Notes under the pieces: generated by a model
Seen by the model: only the letters and a program-made list of their open reading frames with translations
Database searches by the model: none
What the model was told of the DNA's origin: nothing
Made by a program: the position numbers and the translations under genes
Source of the DNA: Rhyacichthys aspro
Lineage: Eukaryota > Chordata > Actinopteri > Gobiiformes > Rhyacichthyidae
NCBI GenBank assembly: GCA_036850595.1
Contig: CM072149.1
Coordinates: 31,001-95,000 of the forward strand
Reading direction: 5' to 3'
DNA: 64,000 bases
Part shown: one piece after another, positions 8,920 through 18,329 of the stretch
How positions within the stretch are numbered: position 1 is the first letter of the stretch
How the letters are laid out: each line of letters begins with the position of its first letter

Positions 8920-10848
8920 ATTTACTGAGTCGTCCCAACATCTCTCTGTGGGTCTCTGCTGACGGGGTCTCCCAGGCCGAGCCGCAGGGGCTCCGGGTGC
9001 TGCTGGGCTCAGACTTCAGCGTCACATGCTCTGTCCAACCTCAGTTTCCAGGAGGCTCCTTCCAGCTCATCTCTCCCACTGTGGACCCAGCTCAGAACCA
9101 CACCCTGCCAGCTGTCAATCACTCCGCCCACTTCCTGTTCTCTGATGCTGGCTCCACCCACAAAGGAGGCTACACCTGTGTTTATCACCTCCATGTTTTC
9201 TCCCACAACTTCTCCTCTCAGAGCCAGACCCTCTATCTCTTTCTCGGAGGTAACTTTAGCTCCATCTCAACAAACCTGGCTCTAGTGTTGGTCTCAGTGG
9301 TTTGCAGATCATATAAAGAAAACCAAAGTTGTGTCTATGGATTATTCTGGAACTTTTTTTATGTCTATAATCACCTATGGTTTCAAACTCTGTTCAGATT
9401 CAGTGTCTCAGAGTGAATAGGTTCTAGGTTAAGTTTCTGTTGCTCGACGCTGGTTCAGCTTTCTTTCAGCTCAGGTTTAAACCATATCCAATTATAACTG
9501 GGCGTGTCTGTGAAGTGAACAGTCAATAGGATTCAACCTGGAGGGAAAAAGGAGGTGGAGCTTTTCTGCAGAGAAACAGGAAGCAACAGGTCACAGCCAA
9601 AACAGGAGAAAGAGAAAAGCTGGTTGTATAAATGTGTAAGGTTTAAGACGGTCATTTTAATCGGCTCACACTGAGAATGAGACCAATTTAAAAAGTCATG
9701 TAAATCATTTTTGTGCAGGAAAAAAATGCCAAGCAAAAATAAATAGAAAATGTCTAGAAAAGGTTTTGACAAGGCATCAGGACGTAGGTTTATCAAAATT
9801 ATTTTCTTGAATATGTCCTGGGTGAATGAGAACCTCCACAGACACTTTAAAATATGAAAAAGGTTGAATCAAAAACATTTTACACATTCTTAAGAAAACT
9901 TAGGTGTAACCCAAATTCAAATATAAAACAGCTTTCAAAGTGTTATTAATGTCCTCTCATTGTTTTTGTGCAGAGTTTAATGAAGTATCTCTGAAACAAA
10001 ACTAAAATAAGATGAGGCCAAGAACTAAAGGTTTAATTGATGCAGCGTCAGATCGATGTGACTTTGTTTGACTTTGTTTGTGGACTCTAAACCAGAATAA
10101 AACCTGCTCCAGAGCTGTTTCCATGACGATGAAACCTGCACAAAACCAAACCTCCTTCTGGAGCCAGAAATCTCAGAGTTTGTTCAAACTAAACCTGAAC
10201 TTACCTGGATCAAAACCTGAACCAGCTTCGAGCAACAGGCCTCTGCAGTAATTGGTTGTTCATTGGCTGATCATTGGCTGCTTTGTGTGTGAATTCCAGG
10301 TTAATCTGGACATCATCTTCAGAGCCTAAATTACAGTATAGCAGTCATTTATTTGATTTGAACACATGCTAGTGGCTGTAACTATGTTTCTCAAAATGCT
10401 TTTCTCATGACCAAACAGTTTTTTTCAAAATCAAGATTTTATTTTTGGTTATATCAGCCTGCATTAGCTTTTAAACAGATTAGAGTCATTAATATAAAAG
10501 TTACTGTTTGCAGCCCGTGTTTCAGAGCTGATCCTGAGGGTGGCGCTCATCCTCCTGTTGAAGCTCATATACATCCCTGCTCTCTACTTCTACTGTAAGG
10601 TACTGCTCTCACCTGAATTCTGACCATTTAAAGGAGAACTTGGTGAATTTATTATTTTTGGACATACATTGTCCTGTTTGAATTTTCTGTTAAGTTTTCA
10701 TGTTTTAGTCTTGGGTTTAGTCCTGGTTTAATCCTGGGTAAGACCTGCTTTAGTCCTGTTTAGTGCTGGTTCAATCATGGTTTAGTCTTTCCAGAATGAT
10801 GTGTTTTTTTTCCAGGCCACCAGGGGGCAGCGGCTGAGACGACGGTGA
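8920..10848 (+). CDS. Ig-superfamily receptor, last three exons (Ig domain, transmembrane, short tail)
   Basis: Three exons splice with consistent phase. Exon 8920-9249 (acceptor TTTTCACAG, donor GGAG|GTAACT, phase 1-1) encodes one Ig-like domain with RPNISLWVS at its start, the first cysteine in FSVTCSV and the second in GGYTCVYH. It resembles the Ig domain found in teleost scavenger-receptor-like and CD5-like leukocyte proteins. Exon 10514-10599 encodes a transmembrane helix (ELILRVALILLLKLIYIPAL) containing a lysine. Exon 10816-10848 encodes ATRGQRLRRR and a TGA stop. The basic tail has no ITIM, and the intramembrane lysine suggests pairing with an acidic-residue adaptor, as in activating receptors (inference). 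No signal-peptide exon was found, so the 5' part is missing, unrecognised or lost. An AATAAA lies about 600 bases downstream. Surface-receptor role is inferred from family. Confidence 0.65.
10817..10830 (+). promoter_or_regulatory. CTCF-like motif inside the last receptor exon
   Basis: CCACCAGGGGGCAG is the canonical CTCF core. It overlaps the codons of the last exon of the Ig receptor, and is oriented opposite to the motif at 8425-8438. Confidence 0.45.
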
Positions 10849-11500
10849 CAATCCTGGTGTTGCTCATGCTCACCGTCCACACTTTTGAATTTTCTTGGAT
10901 TTTTTCCTTGTGTCTTTTTTCTGCGCAGACGTCACAGGAAGCAGTTGTATTATATTATATCTTATATGTCTTATCACTAATACAGCTCATTGTTATTTCT
11001 TATCTTTAACTTTCTTTTGCCTTTACTTTTAAAATGATAAATTGTGGATCATGAATATCAAGATTATATCACAATATATCGAGACTATTCTCAATGGAAT
11101 TAATGCATTTTCATGTTTTTATATTGAGTAAAAATTTGAAGCCTTTGTACTTTTCTATTTAAACTTTTTTTTTTTTTTAATAATCCGCCGTGGTTTACAT
11201 GTGATATGGTCTTGAATTTATATTGATATTTTCAATTCATTTTTGTGTCATATTCACAGTCATCTTTAATCACATAAAACATATGTTCAACCTATGAAAC
11301 TTTTAAGAGACATTTGAAAGAGTGGATTCAATCAAATCAAATCTGTGACCACTTTTAACTTTTACCGACTAGGACAGAGACTGAAGCTGCTAACAGATCA
11401 TTAGTCACTTTGACTAAAGCTGTTTCTGTGCTGATGGGAAATCTTCTAATAAATGATTGTCCTGCAGGTGACTGCATAACTGTTTAAATACAACTCTCTA
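10849..11500. other. 3' flank of the Ig-receptor gene
   Basis: AT-rich sequence with possible polyadenylation signals (AATAAA near 11444). No further gene recognised. Confidence 0.4.
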
Positions 11501-11504
11501 AAGG

Positions 11505-11765
11505 ATTTTTGAAATAAAAGGGAGGTTGGATATTGATCTATAATTTTCTAAGGCTCCTGGATCGAGGATTGTTTTTTTCAAAAGAGGTTTAATCTCTGCA
11601 GATTTAAAAGACTGTGGGACACAACCTGTTTCCAAAGAAGTGTTTATCATATTCACAATAGTTTAATTAATTAAGGGAAAGACCTCTTTAAAGAGTTTGA
11701 AGGGATCTAAGACACAGGTGGATGTTTTAGAGGACATAATGATTGAGGTTAACTCAGCTCGGTCT
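11505..11765 (-). pseudogene. L2-like LINE reverse transcriptase fragment
   Basis: On the minus strand the sequence reads STCVLDPFKLFKEVFP, then TSLETGCVPQSFKSAEIKPL and ENYRSISNLPFISKIL. These are the conserved N-terminal RT blocks of L2/Maui-type LINEs (TCSLDPIPT..., FKTA.V.P.LKKP, RPISNLPFLSKILEK). The reading frame is interrupted by stops (for example TAA in the middle and TAG after SKIL), so this is a dead fragment. No tail or target-site duplication was identified. Confidence 0.7.
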
Positions 11766-12766
11766 ACAGCAGTGTATTAGTCTAACATTATTAGAGGATT
11801 GGGGACTCAACTGATAAAGTATTAATCTGCTCTAAGCTAATAGTGGGGTGGATTTGATTAAATTTATCTCTAATTGTGGTTATGAAGAAGCCTATGATTC
11901 GTAAAAATAGCTAACATTTATCAGCTCATACAAAGAAAGTTTTTATTTTGTTTACTTCGAGGACTTTCATAAGAAGGAGATCAGAGTGGGGGGAGTATTG
12001 GAGGAAGGGAGGTGTTCACACTTCTTGTTATTTCCATGCTGCATAATCATGGACATCTGAACAAAGCAACTGCCTCTCACATTTCCAGAGGTACAGCAGG
12101 ACCCACTGTCGTCTCGTCTCATAACATTCTTCATCAGATGACAAAGTTTCATGAAAGCTCTCCAAGACTTTCTGAAGTTCTCTCTCCAACATGCATCTGT
12201 GAATTCTCTGAGCACCAATCACCTCTCACTCCAAGACCAAGGGCAGATGCTCGTTTTCTCTTCATGGAGTTTAAACGAAGCAGTGTGTAGCCTATTTTGT
12301 GGTCTATAAGATCCTACATATGGACAGCTAACACTAAGACCGTAGACGTCATCATGTTCAATGAGACAAGACCTGATGTTTTGAAAATAACAGGAAGTTT
12401 GGGTCTTATGTCACTACATACGTACGTACTCTGAAAGAAATCAGATAATGGACATAAACTTGTCGCGTCAGATCAGATTATTACAATTATCTGATTATTC
12501 CCAGTAATTTAATGTTTATGTTCATGTAAACAGACTCACTGTGGTGTTATTTACTGATGCAGCTGGTGTCTAGTCTCTTCTTACACTGATCATTCACTGT
12601 TGATTTTGTTTTCTCAAAAACAATGCCTTGTATCCTAATGACGTGATGGATGACTGATGTTAAAATATATGTGAAGACAAAACACAGCACTTCCTTTTTA
12701 GCAGGTTCTCATTGGAGAGTGAGTTCAGTCTCATGCAGACTGGGACCATTGTATGAGGGATTCCAA
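11766..12766. other. Non-coding stretch, nothing firm
   Basis: Overlapping short open frames at 11967-12290 on both strands have no recognised domain. A stretch of about 60 bases at 12553-12612 (CTGATGCAG...CATTCACTGTTG) is similar to 30491-30548, which also lies a few hundred bases upstream of a tRNA gene. Confidence 0.4.
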
Positions 12767-12855
12767 CCTTCGATAGCTCAGTTGGTAGAGCAGAGGACTG
12801 TAGTATGTTCCTGACTATCATCCTTGTGTCGCTGGTTCAAATCCGGCTCAAAGGA
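12767..12855 (+). tRNA. tRNA-Tyr (GTA) with intron
   Basis: The 5' half CCTTCGATAGCTCAG, D-loop GTTGGTAGAG and GGACTGTAG with anticodon GTA match vertebrate tRNA-Tyr. An intron of about 16 bases follows the anticodon, as is usual for this isoacceptor, and then come ATCCTT and the T-arm GGTTCAAATCC. The acceptor stem pairs CCTTCGA with TCAAAGG with one C-A mismatch, followed by discriminator A. The variable region is GTGTC where AGGTC is usual, so this may be a slightly decayed or unexpressed copy. Confidence 0.75.
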
Positions 12856-14059
12856 GAAGCTCTTTTATAGTTGATGAAATAAATCTGAGTATCTGGATGT
12901 GGACTTGTTCATTACTCAAGCCAAAAGATGTGGGACCTGATGAAGACCGTTTGAAGGAGAAAGGCCCTGGTGAAGGGCTCCTGACGAGGGTCTTCGTCTT
13001 TGTTTGAAACACCAGAAGAGAATAAAAATGTTGGGCCAGAGAAGAGATAGACCATCCAGAGAAAACTTGTCATTATTATAGGGTAAGATTAACACATGAT
13101 TGGCCCCAAGGTGCAAAGAGGGCTCTCGTATAGCTGGAAATAGAAAAAGGTAATTAATTGATATAGGTATACTTTTTGTGTTACAAATGTTATTTTGATA
13201 ACCCTGTTTTAACACAAAAAAGTCAGCAATTAAGTTGGGTTAAAATAATGTCTTATTAATCATAGTGTCCTCAATTTAATTTGTTGCCACAGTAGCTTTG
13301 TTTTTCAATCAGCACCCGGCTCCACCTACTCAACACGTGGCTTGTCCGACTAGTCTGAACATTGGTTTTAACCGTGACCGCATCTGTGGCTAAAGAAGTG
13401 AGTCAATCCACTGAAAAAGTACTGCTTCATTTTCAACATTTCTTGATTACATGTATTTACTTACCTTAACATTATTACAAATTTTGAAAGTGGTAAAGTG
13501 GTAAAATGTGAGAGTGTTGAAGTTAGCCTACTACAAGCTAGCTTGAGACATGTGCGTCTGGGAATGTCAGTTTTAGGTGGTTGTATGTATCTGTGTGTAA
13601 TTGTATTATTTTCAGTAGAGCTTAGTGTAAAGTGTAGTGTATTTTTGAAGTTTGTTTGAAGCTGAAAGTGACTGGAAAAGGGATTTCGTCAGTCTCTGCA
13701 GTGCAAATTGTGAGCCTGCTGAGGTGCCATTTTTTCCAAATATTTTAGGCACAGTCAAGGACATGGCTTATTTCTAGAGTTTATCGTTGTTTTTTCACCT
13801 TCTTCTTGTGTGTATAATTTATTAGTAAAAAGACTTAAACTGTTTGAGATTTTGTTCTTGACAAAAATAAATTCAATTATTGTGTTAAAAGGGCCAGGGG
13901 GTGGTAGGCTATTGGAAGGGATGGCAGGTATTTAGAAATTCATATTTTTGTGATTGACAACGTGTTAAAATGGATTGGGTTTGCAGGTTTTAAAAAATTA
14001 AGTTGGTAGCAGATAAAAAATTGGTTTACATAATGTTAAAATTCTACTGAGGCAACTCA
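12856..14059. other. Non-coding stretch, nothing recognised
   Basis: AT-rich sequence. A 99-codon open frame on the minus strand at 12916-13215 has no recognisable domain. No repeats shared with other parts of the window were noticed. Confidence 0.45.
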
Positions 14060-14587
14060 AAGTAATCAACTTAAAATTGTATGCCAGTGCACCTTTTTAT
14101 TGAGTTGGTCCAAAGTTTAAAAACATACAACTGTAGATAAAAATACAGTTACCCCAAAAGAAAAGTGTCAATTGGTTTAAGACAATTAAAGATTCAAAAA
14201 GGCTACTGCACAACTTTAAAAACATTACAGAACTATTGTTTGGGGTCTTTGGGATGAAGGGATAAAAATAAAGCCCCTGGCTATAATACAAATGAATATT
14301 ATTTACAATATGTACAAAAATGTCCAATCGTGGTAGTGGAGATCTGCCGGAATCTGCTCCTTGTTCTGCTTTTCCTTCTTGAGGTCTGTCTCCTGGATGT
14401 ACAAGTAGTGGGGAAGTCAATAGAGAAGTTGAAGCTTCTGCTGATGGGCTGAGGTGTGACACTGAAGACCCTTCTGGAGAACAGGGGGTGGGTGCAAAAA
14501 AAAACTTTCTGCCTCAGACTCCGAATCACTTTCATTGTCTAGAATAATTTCTAGAGCTTGCTGTGCTGTAAATGACTGTTTTGCCAT
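14060..14587 (-). pseudogene. piggyBac-like transposase N-terminus, truncated
   Basis: An ATG at 14587 opens FTAQQALEIILDNESDSE, which matches the acidic N-terminal start of piggyBac-derived (PGBD-type) proteins. A run of nine T residues at about 14491-14499 marks a frame change. A second frame continues with SPSAEASTSLLTSPLL and LPRLDIFVHIVNN. The transposase catalytic domain is absent, and the sequence runs directly into a 3'-UTR-like segment with AATAAA near 14100. This is the shape of an internally deleted, non-autonomous piggyBac copy. TTAA borders were not resolved. Only the N-terminus supports the family call. Confidence 0.45.
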
Positions 14588-15119
14588 TTTAGCACTTATA
14601 TTTTAAAAGTCAAAATCAATCCATGTCAATCCTAATGCGTGCGCTCTATCCACAGACGTCTGTCCTCTGTTTACTGTGCGCACCGAGAGAGGCACCGAGA
14701 GACGCAGATGTTCCTATTCACTTCGAACGTCTTGTTGTATAGTTTACGAAGTCAAATAAAATGTTTTCAATAAAAAATATCCATATATGAGAGTTGTAGG
14801 CACAGTTACGCTCTATGCAGATGCGTAAATGGTCATTTACGAATCAATTATTGCATTCAGAGCCGTGTTTTCAATCGCACAGCAAGAACTGAACTATCTC
14901 TGCTACTGAGTCTTTGTAGAGCCCTGTGCTCATGAGTAATGTGAGCCCAGGGCTGTACAGCTTCTGTGAGACACTAATACATACCAATGGGCTCGTTTGA
15001 AAGCCTGAAATGTCCCGTTTTCAACATCGAAAACTGTAAGCTTTTATGTGTTATCATTCCAAAGATATGTGCAATTATGTAACACTTTATATATATGAAT
15101 ATTATGAATAATTATCTAC

Positions 15120-15540
15120 ATAGTTCATTTGTTTAGTTTTTAAAATGTGTGTCTGGGTGGCATTCTGCATGTCAACATGTTCCTGTGAAGGGTGAAGAGT
15201 TTCTCAGAAGCTGCTTTGAGTTTTTTGAGTAATGTGTATTTCCAATCTCTAGGCATATCGATATATAACCGACCATATGGGCTTCTACCCACCGTATGTG
15301 CCATCAGCTCAAATAAGGTAAGCTCAAAGAGGGTAAGAGACTCTATGCCAACAGAGAAATAACCGACCATACTGGCTTCTCCCATCAGCAAAAAAGATCA
15401 AACACGATGCTTAAAAAATCTGGTCAACCTCTGGTGGAGAAGAAGAGGACAAGGAGGTGTTTGTCTTCCATGTTCGTGGCAGTGAACGCTACGAAATGTT
15501 GAAGAAAAATCAATGATGGCCTTGAGCTGCTTGAAAGCTC
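15120..15540 (+). pseudogene. TP53-like exon fragments, repeat unit B (best tetramerisation copy)
   Basis: At about 15410-15530 one frame reads SGGEEEDKEVFVFHVRG, then SERYEMLKK and, after a one-base slip, INDGLELLES. This is the clearest match in the window to a fish p53 linker plus tetramerisation domain (β-strand VFVFHVRG, helix RYEMLKKINDGLELLE). Just upstream is the same intron-like sequence with CTTCTCCCATCAG acceptor as in unit A. The 5' part (about 15165-15240) contains a shared block that in unit C reads VNIVPVKGEEFLRSCFECLE. Stops and frame slips make it a pseudogene. No DNA-binding domain exons were found in the window. Confidence 0.6.
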
Positions 15541-15699
15541 CATCCATCTGGGTTTTTTAACACTCTCCCAAAAGTAATTATATAACTCTCACCTTCCCTC
15601 TCTTTGTGTTGTATGTTTCCTTTATATTTTAATTTAGATATATTAATTTTGTATAATAGTTATTAGTGTGCTTTTTACTCCCGTGACCCTTCCCATTTA

Positions 15700-16140
15700 T
15701 TTATATATTATGAATAATTAAGTACATAGTTCATTTGTTTAGTTTTTAAAATGTGTGTCTCGCAGGAAAGGCAAAAATGCTCCAATGTAACCTAAACTTG
15801 TGTAAAGAAATATATTAAGAGCCACATGTCAACATTGTTCCTGTGAAGGGTGAAGAGTTTCTCAGAAGCTGCTTTGAGTGTTTGGAGGAGCACGATGTGG
15901 ATTTCCACTCACTTTGCAAATCGTGAGATCACCGACCATACGGGCTTCTCCCACCAATGTTTTTTGGAGACACCCAGCCATCAACTCAAACAGTCGCAGG
16001 AAACCAAAGAGGGTAAGAGACTCTCTGCCAACAGAGAAATAACCGACCATACTGGCTTCTCCCATCAGCAAAAAAGATCAAAGATCAAATACATCTAATT
16101 TAAATGTATTCATTTTTGTATAATAGTTATTAGTGTGCTT
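15700..16140 (+). pseudogene. TP53-like exon fragments, repeat unit C
   Basis: This is a head-to-tail neighbour of unit B, sharing the leading ACATAGTTCATTTGTTTAG block, the VNIVPVKGEEFLRSCFECLE coding block (about 15833-15905, followed by EHDVDFHSLCKS and a stop), and the intron-like CTTCTCCCATCAG acceptor at about 16050-16070. The p53-like linker exon is cut short after AKKIKDQI. The VNIVPVKGEEF block stays open in this copy but I do not recognise it; it could be an exon of a neighbouring gene carried along in the duplication. Confidence 0.5.
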
Positions 16141-16154
16141 TTTACTCCGTGACC

Positions 16155-16300
16155 CTTCAACCTCCTCCCTTCTACGCTTGTTGAAGTATGAGCTCTTGAA
16201 CTACTTCTAAATTCTCATCTATGAACACACACCATAAATGAGAATTTAGAATTCTTTTGTTCCTTTATAACTCATCTTTTGTAGGATCTACATGTTCCAT
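16155..16300 (+). repeat. Interspersed repeat shared with 31275-31405
   Basis: The stretch from CAACCTCCTCCCTTCTAC through GAGCTCTTGAA and CCATAAATGAGAA to TCATCTTTTGTAGGATCTAC matches 31275-31405 along its length at moderate identity. No coding content; the family is not recognised. Confidence 0.6.
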
Positions 16301-16618
16301 CTTCCTCTCCAAGAATGAGCGATCATAAAACAATTGTCACGGTCCTGATCCAGGTCCTGACTAGGCCCTTCCCTGCTTATCTTCTGAGATCTGATGGATC
16401 AGCATCCACAAGGCGGTCTGGCCCATACACGCACATTTTTCAGCAAGTGTTCATCAAATGTGAGAAACAACAAAATGGCTGACTGTAATGTGTCTTTAAT
16501 ATACAACTTTTTTTAGATTGAACACAAAAAACTTAACTTCAGACAAAGTTCCCTTTTTTTTTTCTTTTTGACTTATGTTCCTCCTTATGTTTCTCTTTTT
16601 CCTCCTTCCAGTTCATTC

Positions 16619-18214
16619 CCTCCTTCTCTTCCTCCTCAGGCGTCTCCTGCTGTTTCTGTCCTCCTCCTCTGACTTCTTCTGCACCACCAGTTTTTCTTCA
16701 AACACAATTGTTTTATGAGAAATCAAATGTTTGACGCATGTCTTCTTTCCATAAACAGCTTGTGGACAGGTTGCCAACACTTTAGCAGTGTTTGGGCTTA
16801 CGAAAGCTTGCAACATCTGAAGGTAAAACATCATGAGTAAGTGGTCAAAGAAAAGATATTACAGTTTGTCTAAAACTGCTGAAACAAGAAAGCAAGGGTT
16901 TAGGTTCATGAAGGTCGAACAACTGAGTTTTGTGTTTACTAATTTGTGAAAAGCATGGAAGGTGAAAATGTGTTTAGGAACTTCAGGATAAAATGTAAGT
17001 CCTTATCTTCAGAAAGGTTTAAAGGAAGTGCACTTACCCCAGGAGGAACTAGTACAGGCACCTTTTTGCTCTTCACCAGGTTTTGGTCAGGTTTCTTCAA
17101 GCTTCTTTCCCTAAAAATAAAGCATAAAAGTCTTTACTTTAATAACATTTAAATAGAGATAAGGAAGTTAACAGAGGTTAAGGATCAGGGCCACACCTCA
17201 ACCACATCTCCAGCAGCTCCTCCCCTTTTCCCAGCAGCCTATTTAACCAGGAAGTTCATTCATCTCTGCTGGTTATATTCTCTCGACCCACCCCTCTCTC
17301 CCTCTATCAGGGCTACCTCTATTACACTGGAGGACAGGGGGGTCCTGAGTCTGCTGGGTGAACTACAGAGATGGAGCCTTCATTCATCTATCAGCCTTCA
17401 TTCCTTCATCATTGTTAATAAATATTTGTAACCTACTCTGTTGTGGTGTGTTCCTTGCTAGAGAATTATAAGACCAACCCTAACCCATGTTTTCAGAAAC
17501 AAACAATCGTAAACACCCAGTTTCTAGATAGAAGTCACTTCACTGTGGAAATCTACTGAAATATAGGTTTGGCTGTACTTCCTCTACTAAGCATCTTGTG
17601 TTGTAAGTTACTTACAGCTGATGGCTCCAAAGTGGGATAATTCAATAAGACAGAGGCTGTCATCTGTAAATTCAAGAAAACCCACAAAATTATATACAAA
17701 CCTGCTATTTATTGAAATTTTAATAACATTTTCAACCTATTATTATGCAGAATTAAAGTCATGTAGATAAACTGCACCAGTCTTTTTCCTGCGAGGGTGA
17801 AGGTGTGTGTTTTTTGCCAGGCTTTGGGCATATGCTGAGGGCATATCTCACCAGTCTTTGGTTGCTTGAGGGCACAGACTTTCTCTCACACAGATGTGAA
17901 CCCATCTCTTCACCTGGTGCTCGGGTCTTGATGAGTCCACCATATCTCTGTCTCTATGTGCCATCATTTTCTTCCTTTTCTTGGCTGCATAGCTGTTCAC
18001 TGCCAATGATTGTCAATGCTCTGCTGAGTCAGGTTCATCCTCTGAGCAAAGACAGGTTAAAATCACAAAGTGGTAGATAATGCTCAACCAAACAGGGTTG
18101 TGATTAACTTGGCATGTATTAATAACCTTGGTAAAATCTCTTGGCTGTGATGGGATCATGGTGCATAAATGCTGCCACCTTCTCATATGATTTACGTCCC
18201 AGCTGCCGCTTTGA
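16619..18214 (-). pseudogene. Decayed multi-exon tyrosine-recombinase-type (Crypton-like) gene, 3' part
   Basis: Read on the minus strand, several exon-like segments with GT/AG borders follow each other. 18127-18214 encodes KRQLGRKSYEKVAAFMHHDP then ITAKRFYQ, the end of a tyrosine-recombinase catalytic domain: helix, H-H-D-P, and the nucleophile tyrosine in RFY. 17914-18041 encodes a basic tail (AAKKRKKMMAHRDRD) with one in-frame stop. Two further segments lie at about 17617-17664 and 17037-17111. A last exon at about 16619-16822 encodes VSPNTAKVLATCPQAVY and an acidic-basic tail. The H..TA..FY block is known from fish Crypton-like proteins. Stops and imperfect phase suggest a pseudogene. The exon chain is inference; the recombinase tail is the firm part. 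Confidence 0.45.
17183..17470 (+). mobile_element. LTR-like sequence (possible solo or partial gypsy LTR)
   Basis: There is a TATA-like GCCTATTTAACC, a downstream pyrimidine-rich region and AATAAATATTTG followed about 20 bases later by TGTTGTGG, the layout of a fish LTR. A TGTCACGG start of the kind seen at LTR ends occurs at about 16336, but 700 bases of other sequence separates it. Borders and duplication were not established. Confidence 0.3.
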
Positions 18215-18329
18215 CTGATGGAAAAAATTTAAGTTAATACACATGTGCAACTTGCAATAATATTCCAGACAAAACAAAACAACAAAAAAGACTTGTCTTA
18301 CATGAGTCGAAACAGATGAACATAACATA

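Noticed and set aside
5800..16075. Repeated peptide ANREITDHTGFSHQ taken at first as a conserved protein motif
   Set aside because: It covers the end of an intron-like segment including the acceptor (CTTCTCCCATCAG); the p53-like exon follows in another phase.
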